The notes below the pieces were generated by a model. The model ran no database searches, was not told the origin of the DNA, and saw only the letters and a list, made by a program, of their open reading frames with translations. Shown here one piece after another: positions 7,719-12,836 of a stretch of 13,251 bases of DNA (position 1 is its first letter; every line of letters starts with the position of its first letter). Source of the stretch: Chloroflexota bacterium (GTDB lineage: Bacteria > Chloroflexota > Anaerolineae > Anaerolineales > JACQED01). Location: positions 1-13,251 of the forward strand of contig JACQED010000445.1 of the NCBI GenBank assembly GCA_016200785.1. Direction: 5' to 3'. Both the position numbers and the translations under genes were made by a program.

Positions 7719-7734
7719 AAATCCAAAATCCAAA
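7719..7734. repeat. AAATCC tandem unit abutting the livH start codon
   Basis: AAATCCAAAATCCAAA lies directly against the ATG of livH on its upstream side. On the coding strand it reads as two TTTGGATTT-like units. It is the same type of unit as in the larger element at 4355-4451, which also sits just upstream of a start codon. Confidence 0.4.
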
Positions 7735-7769
7735 CTGTCAAAGCCGAAGCCTTACACGGCCCGCCCATT

Positions 7770-8474
7770 TCAAGTTCCCAGGTAGGTATGCTCGACCTGA
7801 GGGTTGTGCTTCAGTTTTGCCGCCGGGCCTTCGAGCGTGATGCGGCCCGTCTCCATCACGTAGCCGCGATCGGCCACGTCGAGGGCGAGACGGGCATTTT
7901 GCTCCACCAGCAGAATCGTCGTCCCCGATCGCTTCAACTGCTGGATAGTGTCGAAGATGGCGGTGACCAGCAGGGGCGCGAGGCCGAGCGATGGCTCGTC
8001 GAGCAAAAGCAACTTCGGGCGGCCCATCAGCCCACGGCCAATGGCGAGCATCTGTTGTTCGCCGCCGGAGAGTGTGCCGGCTGACTGCGCGCCGCGCTCC
8101 CTCAACACGGGGAAAAGTCCGTAGACGCGCTCGCGGTCCTGGCGGACGCCGGCCGCGTCGCGCCGCTGAACCGCGCCCAGCCGCAGATTCTCTTCAACAG
8201 TCAGACGCCCGAAGATGCGCCGTCCCTCGGGACAGTGCGAGATTCCCAGCCTGACGATCTGGTGCGCGGGGAGGCGATCGATCGGCTGGCCGTGATACGA
8301 GATGTGGCCGGCCTTCGGGCGCAAGAGGCCGGAGATGGTCTTGAGCGTCGTGGACTTTCCCGCGCCGTTTGAGCCAATCAGTGTCACCAGCTCTCCCTCG
8401 CCGACAGTCAGCGACACGCTTCGAAGAGCGCGGATGCCGCCGTAATAGACCTCAACGTCCCGCAGCTCAAGCAC
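7770..8474 (-). CDS. livF: Branched-chain amino-acid type ABC transporter ATPase LivF
   Basis: A cytoplasmic ATPase subunit of the Liv-type importer. With the GTG start at 8474 it is 234 residues, the usual LivF size, and opens with the canonical LELRDVEVYYGG. GGAGAG (8479-8484) lies 4 nt upstream, and the start overlaps the livG stop by 8 nt (GTGCTTGA). An in-frame ATG at 8528 would add 18 residues and a 62-nt overlap, which is less likely. Motifs are Walker A GSNGAGKS (34-41), signature LSGGEQQ (135-141), Walker B LLLLDEP (155-161), and Q192 in LLVEQNA where most ABC ATPases have histidine. The Gln substitution is normal for LivF. Confidence 0.95.
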   Translation of the reverse strand: MLELRDVEVYYGGIRALRSVSLTVGEGELVTLIGSNGAGKSTTLKTISGLLRPKAGHISYHGQPIDRLPAHQIVRLGISHCPEGRRIFGRLTVEENLRLGAVQRRDAAGVRQDRERVYGLFPVLRERGAQSAGTLSGGEQQMLAIGRGLMGRPKLLLLDEPSLGLAPLLVTAIFDTIQQLKRSGTTILLVEQNARLALDVADRGYVMETGRITLEGPAAKLKHNPQVEHTYLGT

Positions 8475-9303
8475 CGGTCTCTCCGGTTGGGGCGGCGCTG
8501 GCCCCTCCCGCCGAGTGGTCTTCTCCAAGATAAGCCGCGATCACCTGCGGGTCGGCGCGCACCTCTTCGGGTTTGCCCTGAGCGATGATCTCGCCGTAGT
8601 TCAGCACAATGATGCGCTCGCACAGATTCATCACCAGACGCATATCGTGTTCGACCAGCAGGATGGTCAGCCCGAAGCGCGTTCGAAGGTCGAGAATGTG
8701 CTGGTGGAGATCGTCGCTCTCCGCCGGGTTCATTCCGGCCGCCGGTTCGTCCAACAGCAACAGCGACGGGCGCGTTGCCATCGCCCGCGCAATCTCCACC
8801 CGGCGCTGGAAACCGTAGGGCAGGCTGGCCGCCGGCCGCTCGGCGTACGGCGTGAGGTCGAAAAAGGCGAGGTATTCGCGGGCGCGCGCCCTCACCTCGG
8901 CCTCGCTCCGGCGGAATCCCGGCCCGCCGATCAATGTCTCCCACAGCGAGGTGTGATGGCGCATCTGCGCGGCGGCCTCGATATTTTCGGCTACCGACAG
9001 CGAGCCAAACACGCGAATGTTTTGAAAAGTGCGGGCGATGCCGATGCGGGCGATGCGGTCGGGCGGCACGCCGGTGATGTCCTGACCTTTGAATTCGATT
9101 GTGCCGGCCGTCGGGGCGAGAAAGCCGGTGAGGAGATTGAAGCAGGTCGTCTTGCCTGCGCCGTTGGGGCCGATGATGCCGAGGATTTCGCCGGGACGCA
9201 CGCTCGCCGAGAAATCCTGCAGGGCTTGCAGGCCGAGGAAGGATTTGGCAAGGCCGCGAGCCTGGAGGATGGGTTCACCCAAATTCGCCGGCGCGTTGGT
9301 CAT
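8467..9303 (-). CDS. livG: Branched-chain amino-acid type ABC transporter ATPase LivG
   Basis: A 278-residue ATPase subunit, partner of LivF, driving uptake through LivH/LivM. It has Walker A GPNGAGKT (45-52), Q-loop Q94 in RTFQNIRVF, a family-typical signature SLPYGFQRR (160-168), Walker B LLLLDEPAAG (181-190) and the H-loop histidine H219 in LLVEHD. The 26-residue RHHTSLWETLIGG-type insert is normal for LivG. It is the first gene of the importer cluster and lies behind a recognisable promoter. The ATG at 9303 lacks a good Shine-Dalgarno: its upstream region is pyrimidine-rich. The protein has a short extra N-terminus (about ten residues) before the core ILQARGLAKSF, so a start a few codons later cannot be excluded. 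Confidence 0.95.
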   Translation of the reverse strand: MTNAPANLGEPILQARGLAKSFLGLQALQDFSASVRPGEILGIIGPNGAGKTTCFNLLTGFLAPTAGTIEFKGQDITGVPPDRIARIGIARTFQNIRVFGSLSVAENIEAAAQMRHHTSLWETLIGGPGFRRSEAEVRARAREYLAFFDLTPYAERPAASLPYGFQRRVEIARAMATRPSLLLLDEPAAGMNPAESDDLHQHILDLRTRFGLTILLVEHDMRLVMNLCERIIVLNYGEIIAQGKPEEVRADPQVIAAYLGEDHSAGGASAAPTGETGA

Positions 9304-9349
9304 ATCAGAGAGGTGGAAATGTCAGGGAGGCTGGACGACGTTGGGGCAG

Positions 9350-9377
9350 AGTGTACTTGAATTTGTTATCAAGTCAA
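9350..9377 (-). promoter_or_regulatory. Predicted sigma-70-like promoter of the livG operon
   Basis: On the minus strand a -35 box TTGACT (9372-9377) is separated by 16 bp from a -10 box TACACT (9350-9355). Transcription would begin near 9343, about 40 nt before livG. The boxes match consensus at 5 and 4 of 6 positions. The sequence around them is AT-rich in an otherwise GC-rich gap. Confidence 0.5.
9355..9374. promoter_or_regulatory. Palindromic operator candidate within the livG promoter
   Basis: ACTTGA (9355-9360) and TCAAGT (9369-9374) form a perfect 6-bp inverted repeat with an 8-bp spacer. The palindrome lies between the proposed -35 and -10 boxes and overlaps an edge of each, where a bound dimeric repressor would block RNA polymerase. 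No regulator gene is in the window, so the factor is unknown. Confidence 0.4.
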
Positions 9378-9491
9378 GTGGCATCGGTCGCCGCAACAAC
9401 CGGCGAAGCAGCGGCCTGATCCTGTTGAGGCGCGCCAGTGGATCGCTTGGCGAAGACCTGCCATCGGAACGCTGGTGCGGGCACGCGGCCG

Positions 9492-10001
9492 CTACGCCTC
9501 GCCGATCTCGATGGCGATGATTTTCGTGCCCGGCGCGGCCGCGCGCGACGGATCGCGTTCGGGAATTGACATCAGCACATTCAAGCCCTGCGCGACTCTG
9601 CCGAAAACCGTGTGCTTGTTGTCGAGGTGCGGCGTGGCGCGGTGAGTGATGAAGAACTGACTGCCGTTCGTGTTCGGCCCGGCATTGGCCATCGAGAGGA
9701 TGCCCGGCCCATCGTGCTTGAGCGACGCGTGAAATTCGTCGGCGAATTTGTAGCCCGGCCCGCCAGTGCCCGTGCCGGTGGGATCGCCTGCCTGGGCCAT
9801 GAAGTCGCGAATGACGCGATGGAAGGTGACGCCGTCGTAGAAATCATCGCGCGCGAGAAATACGAAGTTGTTGACCGTCTTCGGGGCTTTGTCGGCGAAC
9901 AAATCAACGGCGAAATCACCCTTTTCGGTCTTGAATGTGGCGGTGTATTTCTTCTTCGGGTCAATGACCATCGGCGGCGGGGCAGAGTATTTCTTGGACA
10001 T
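9492..10001 (-). CDS. Cyclophilin-type peptidyl-prolyl cis-trans isomerase
   Basis: A 169-residue single-domain cyclophilin that catalyses proline cis-trans isomerisation during folding. It has no signal peptide or membrane segment, so it should be cytoplasmic. Active-site residues are visible: R62, F67, M68 and Q70 in FHRVIRDFMAQAGDP, then ILSMANAGPNTNGSQFFIT (101-119) and LDNKHTVFG (126-134). The tryptophan of cyclosporin-sensitive cyclophilins is H125 here, which is common in bacterial members. The ATG at 10001 is preceded by GAGGAG about 6 nt upstream. It is separated from livG by 188 nt containing the livG promoter, so it is probably transcribed on its own. Confidence 0.95.
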   Translation of the reverse strand: MSKKYSAPPPMVIDPKKKYTATFKTEKGDFAVDLFADKAPKTVNNFVFLARDDFYDGVTFHRVIRDFMAQAGDPTGTGTGGPGYKFADEFHASLKHDGPGILSMANAGPNTNGSQFFITHRATPHLDNKHTVFGRVAQGLNVLMSIPERDPSRAAAPGTKIIAIEIGEA

Positions 10002-10078
10002 GGGGTCTCCTCAGAGGCAAACGCGAACGGGTAACTGAAAACTGGCAACTGGTATTACGACGAGGCTCGCCGGCGACC

Positions 10079-10107
10079 ATTCTACACCAGACTCAGATTC
10101 TGACCAA
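10079..10107 (-). promoter_or_regulatory. Possible promoter of the cyclophilin gene
   Basis: On the minus strand TTGGTC (10102-10107) lies 17 bp before TAGAAT (10079-10084), which matches the -10 consensus at 5 of 6 positions. This gives a leader of about 70 nt that includes an ACTGGCAACTGG-type short repeat (10031-10052, plus strand). The -35 match is weak. The whole 368-nt gap 10002-10369 holds only this, the palindromic element at 10199-10274 and the promoter of the plus-strand gene. Confidence 0.35.
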
Positions 10108-10198
10108 TACGCGGCGGCGACAACTGAGGCAGAATGGAGCGCGCCACCGCCTCAAGGCCGGCTATACTGCGCGCGGCCATAAACTGCGCTTTTCTTTT

Positions 10199-10274
10199 AC
10201 CGCAGAGAGCGCAAAGAACGCGGAGAAAAGCCGAGACTGCGCCGCGCGTCTGCGCGCTCCGCGAACTCTGCGGT
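10199..10274. repeat. Palindromic element with ACCGCAGAG arms, copy 2
   Basis: ACCGCAGAG (10199-10207) pairs with CTCTGCGGT (10266-10274), and inner CGCGGAG (10219-10225) pairs with CTCCGCG (10257-10263). The outer 9-bp arms are identical to those of the element at 2937-3002, while the interiors differ in length and sequence. It lies between divergent transcription units, about 60 nt upstream of the RuBisCO-like promoter. Confidence 0.75.
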
Positions 10275-10332
10275 GAATTAGAAAGCGTAATCTGTGCCCG
10301 CGAGGCGTACATCTTTCTCGTAGAGTTCTCCA

Positions 10333-10361
10333 TTGCCTACCCTCCCCCTCCGCCTTATAAT
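10333..10361 (+). promoter_or_regulatory. Promoter of the RuBisCO-like gene, probably giving a leaderless mRNA
   Basis: TTGCCT (10333-10338) is followed after exactly 17 bp by a perfect TATAAT (10356-10361). Only 8 nt (CCCGCGCC) separate the -10 box from the ATG at 10370, so transcription should begin at or within a base or two of the start codon. No Shine-Dalgarno can fit in that interval. Confidence 0.65.
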
Positions 10362-10369
10362 CCCGCGCC

Positions 10370-11506
10370 ATGACGAGTCATATCACCCTCTCAGGCGAAC
10401 GCTTCTCCGTCGTCTATCACCTCACCGGCACGGAGGCAGAGGCGCGGGCCAAAGCCGCCGACATCTGCCTCGAGCAGACGGTCGAATTGCCTGATGACCT
10501 CCTGACCGGCGACATCCGAGGGCAAATCGTCGGGCGCGTCGCTTGGTTGCGTCAAATTGAGTCGGGCGTGTTCGAGGCCGCGATCAGTTTTGCGAGAGAG
10601 ACAGTCGGCGGCGAGTTGACTCAACTGCTCAACGTGATCTTCGGCAACATCAGCCTCAAGCCGGGGATACGCGTCGAGCGACTCGAACTTCCCGAAAGCC
10701 TCCTGCGCTCGTTCCGAGGCCCGCGCTTCGGGCGCGACGGGCTTCGCGCGCGGCTCGGCGTTCCACATCGGCCTCTGCTCTGCACCGCCTTGAAGCCAAT
10801 GGGGATGACAGCCGCCGAGATGGCCGAACTGGCCTACAAATTCGCCCTCGGCGGAATCGACATCATCAAAGACGATCACGGCCTGGCCGATCAACCCTTC
10901 TGCCCGTTCGAGGAGAGGGTCAAACTTTGTGCCGACGCCGTGGCGCGGGCCAACGAGCAAACGGGCCGCCGGTGCGTCTATATGCCCAACGTGGCCGCGC
11001 CGGCCGACCGGGTCCTGGATCGTGCTCTGTTCGCAAAGCAGACCGGCGCGGGCGGTCTCCTCATCGCCCCCGGCCTGACCGGCCTCGACACGATGCGTCA
11101 GATCGCGGACGACGATCGGATCGGCCTGCCGATCATGAGCCATCCGGCCATGCAGGGATCATTCGTCGCCGTCGCGCAGTCAGGCCTCTCACACTTCGCG
11201 CTATTCGGGCAGATCGCGCGACTGGCGGGCGCGGACGCCAGCATCTTTCCAAACTACGGCGGACGATTCTTTTTCTCGCTGGACGAATGCCGCCGCCTCG
11301 CCGACGGCGCCGCCGTCGAGATGGGGCATATCAAGCCGATCTTCCCGACTCCGGCCGGCGGCATGAGCCTCGACCGCGTGCCGGAGATGCGCCACGTCTA
11401 TGGCCGCGATGTAATCTTTCTCATCGGCGGCGGACTGCGCAGGCACGGGCCGGACTTGACCGAGAACTGTCGTTACTTCAAGAGGCTGGTTGAGGAGAAC
11501 TGGTGA
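10370..11506 (+). CDS. RuBisCO-like protein (form IV)
   Basis: A 378-residue homologue of the RuBisCO large subunit with the N-terminal alpha/beta domain (1-130) and the barrel domain (135-378). Retained features are K142 in the LKPMGMT strand (Lys175 of spinach RuBisCO), carbamate lysine K167 and metal-site D169 in GGIDIIKDDHG, H258, and the phosphate loops around PAGG (328-331) and IGGG (352-355). Replaced are Lys177 (M144), Glu204 (H170), Arg295 (P259) and loop-6 Lys334, whose region reads SIFPNYGGRFFFS (291-303). RuBP carboxylation is therefore not expected. Known relatives act as enolase, isomerase, decarboxylase or transcarboxylase on sugar- or thiosugar-phosphates; the KDDH motif may place it with the isoapionate-pathway group, but I recall this only loosely. 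It has its own promoter, is monocistronic, and is divergent from the cyclophilin and convergent with the lipoprotein gene. No methionine-salvage or apiose gene is in view. Confidence 0.93.
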   Translation: MTSHITLSGERFSVVYHLTGTEAEARAKAADICLEQTVELPDDLLTGDIRGQIVGRVAWLRQIESGVFEAAISFARETVGGELTQLLNVIFGNISLKPGIRVERLELPESLLRSFRGPRFGRDGLRARLGVPHRPLLCTALKPMGMTAAEMAELAYKFALGGIDIIKDDHGLADQPFCPFEERVKLCADAVARANEQTGRRCVYMPNVAAPADRVLDRALFAKQTGAGGLLIAPGLTGLDTMRQIADDDRIGLPIMSHPAMQGSFVAVAQSGLSHFALFGQIARLAGADASIFPNYGGRFFFSLDECRRLADGAAVEMGHIKPIFPTPAGGMSLDRVPEMRHVYGRDVIFLIGGGLRRHGPDLTENCRYFKRLVEENW

Positions 11507-11521
11507 GCCTGCAACTCGCGT

Positions 11522-11600
11522 CCCTCACCACAACCCTCTCCCTGCGGGAGAAGGAGCACGCACTCCCCTCGCCCCTTGGGAGAGGGGCCGGGGGTGAGGG
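11522..11600. repeat. CCCTCACC inverted repeat between convergent genes
   Basis: CCCTCACC (11522-11529) pairs perfectly with GGTGAGGG (11593-11600). Inside are TCTCCC-tgc-GGGAGA (11537-11551) and CCCCTC (11565-11570) with GAGGGG (11582-11587). It fills the 103-nt gap between the RuBisCO-like stop (11506) and the lipoprotein stop (11610), where a bidirectional terminator would be expected. It has no T-tract on either strand, so termination would have to be structural or Rho-assisted. Confidence 0.6.
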
Positions 11601-11609
11601 CGTGATGGC

Positions 11610-12089
11610 CTACGGCTTATCTTGCAGGCAAAGGACAAAGTTTTCCTGGCTCGTGTGATACGCGTATTTTTTCCCGCCCGATGCGAGCACAATGCGATAA
11701 CCTTCGACGATGATCTGTGAATAGAGTTTGCCGGCTTCGGGACACCCCATGCTCGTGTCGGGCCAGAACTGAGAGGTGACTTCGATCACGGTGATCGCCG
11801 ATGGGTCAACCGCGGTGCGAAGAGCGAGATCCTGAGTGGTCGCGGCGACGAGAGTCTGTGCCGGGCCGATGACGTTCAGGGTCGGCAGGGGCGTAGGCGG
11901 CGGGGCGGGCGTCTCGGTAAAGTGGGACGGCGGGGGTTGTGTTTCAGTAGTCAAGGGCGTGGCGGGCAGGGCCGGGGTTCGTGTCGCGAGCTGCGTGGGT
12001 GCGGAGGTCGGCGAAGCCGGCGGAGGCGCGGGCGCGCAGGCAGTAGCCAGCCCGAAGGCTAAGACGACGAACAACAATCGGCGAACCAT
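11610..12089 (-). CDS. Small lipoprotein with a Pro/Thr-rich linker, function unknown
   Basis: A 159-residue predicted lipoprotein. Residues 1-17 form a signal with the lipobox-like LATAC and acceptor C18. Residues 19-70 are an extended Pro/Ala/Thr/Ser linker. Residues 80-159 form a small domain with a VTSQFWPDTSMGCPEAG motif, then YSQIIVEGYRIVLASGGKKYAYH, with cysteines C116 and C154 that could form a disulfide. Similar WPD-x-S-x-GCP domains occur, from memory, in uncharacterised secreted proteins of Chloroflexota and other phyla. GAGGA lies 10 nt before the ATG. The start is 5 nt after the DUF167 stop, so it is probably the last gene of the ygg operon. No function can be assigned. Confidence 0.82.
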   Translation of the reverse strand: MVRRLLFVVLAFGLATACAPAPPPASPTSAPTQLATRTPALPATPLTTETQPPPSHFTETPAPPPTPLPTLNVIGPAQTLVAATTQDLALRTAVDPSAITVIEVTSQFWPDTSMGCPEAGKLYSQIIVEGYRIVLASGGKKYAYHTSQENFVLCLQDKP

Positions 12090-12094
12090 CGACG

Positions 12095-12469
12095 TTACTT
12101 CCTCGACGCTTTTTTCTTCTGCGCCTTCTCCCTGCCTTTGGCTTTCCCCTTTTCTTTCGCTATCTCGTGCTCCTCCGGCTTGAGTCGGGCCTCGACCTGA
12201 TCGGGTGGCAGGCCGAGGATCGAAATCAACTTTGTCTGCGCGGCGGCGCCCGCGACAATGTCGATCTGCGATTTGGGAAGTCCCAACTTAGCGGCCAGGA
12301 ACGCGATGAGCGCCTCGTTGGCCGCGCCCTGCACCGGCTTGGCCGTCACGCTGACTTTGATCGTGCCGTCGCTCATCACGGCGGTGATGGCATCTTTCTT
12401 CGCGTGCGTCGTGACCTTGACGGTGATCGCGGAACCCGCCTGAGCGTCGTGAAATTGGAATTGTCGCAT
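12095..12469 (-). CDS. yggU: DUF167 (YggU family) protein with a lysine-rich tail
   Basis: A 124-residue member of the DUF167/YggU family, of unknown biochemical role. The domain runs from about residue 13 to 90, with ITVKVTTHAKKDAI, GTIKVSVTAKPVQGAANEAL (35-54), LAAKLGLPKSQI, and an AGAAAQTKLISI segment where many members have SGxxSRxKxV. A charged tail (97-124) rich in Lys, Glu and Arg follows; most bacterial homologues end near residue 95-100. I chose ATG 12469 because GGAGG lies 6 nt upstream; an ATG at 12496 would add nine residues but has no such site. It belongs to the yggS-yggT-yggU arrangement common across bacteria. Confidence 0.88.
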   Translation of the reverse strand: MRQFQFHDAQAGSAITVKVTTHAKKDAITAVMSDGTIKVSVTAKPVQGAANEALIAFLAAKLGLPKSQIDIVAGAAAQTKLISILGLPPDQVEARLKPEEHEIAKEKGKAKGREKAQKKKASRK

Positions 12470-12475
12470 GATCGG

Positions 12476-12480
12476 CCTCC
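12476..12480 (-). promoter_or_regulatory. Ribosome binding site that decides the DUF167 start
   Basis: A perfect GGAGG on the minus strand, 6 nt before ATG 12469. It lies inside the longer reading that would begin at ATG 12496, which argues for the shorter protein. Confidence 0.7.
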
Positions 12481-12554
12481 GGAAGTGAAACGCCACACGT
12501 GAAACGTGACGAGACGGTCAACGGCCTTCACGCGGATTGGCATTTCGAATCGTT

Positions 12555-12827
12555 CTAGCGAAACAGCGCGAAGAGTATTTGTTGCAAGACCGAGTTGATT
12601 ACCGAAAGCAACACTATCGCAACCAACGGGCTAAAGTCGAACATTCCGGTAGACGGCATGAAGTTCCGGATCGGCTGAAGGAACGGCTCGGTAAACTGGT
12701 GCAGCAGGCGGACGACCGGATGGAACGGATCGAGAGGCAGGAACGACAACAGCGACCGGAAGATGATCGCCAGAATGATGATGTTGATCGCCGCACCGAT
12801 AGTTCTGCTGAGAATTTCTCCTAGCAT
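12555..12827 (-). CDS. yggT: YggT family membrane protein
   Basis: A 90-residue integral membrane protein with two hydrophobic segments (about 9-30 and 65-88) flanking the family signature LLHQFTEPFLQPIRNFMP (41-58) and FSPLVAIVLL (65-74). Homologues (YggT/YlmG/CCB3) are linked to cell-division loci, plastid nucleoid distribution and osmotic tolerance; the molecular role is not settled. It begins 9 nt after the yggS stop. A purine-rich GGAGA that could serve as ribosome binding site lies inside the end of yggS, about 12 nt from the ATG, which is longer than usual. Transcription with yggS is likely. Confidence 0.93.
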   Translation of the reverse strand: MLGEILSRTIGAAINIIILAIIFRSLLSFLPLDPFHPVVRLLHQFTEPFLQPIRNFMPSTGMFDFSPLVAIVLLSVINSVLQQILFALFR

Positions 12828-12836
12828 CGCGCTTTT

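Noticed and set aside
8467..8528. A 62-nt overlap between livG and livF using the ATG at 8528
   Set aside because: A GTG at 8474 has a GGAGAG site, gives the standard LivF length and starts at the conserved first strand.
9389..9405. A CGCCG-7-CGGCG hairpin downstream of the cyclophilin gene as an intrinsic terminator
   Set aside because: The stem is only 5 bp and no U-tract follows on the minus strand.
10391..11143. A 250-codon minus-strand frame inside the RuBisCO-like gene
   Set aside because: It is antisense to a gene with a strong promoter and clear homology, with no ribosome binding site or motif of its own.
10370..11506. A genuine carbon-fixing RuBisCO
   Set aside because: The loop-6 lysine, Lys177, Glu204 and Arg295 equivalents are replaced, and no phosphoribulokinase or small-subunit gene is present.
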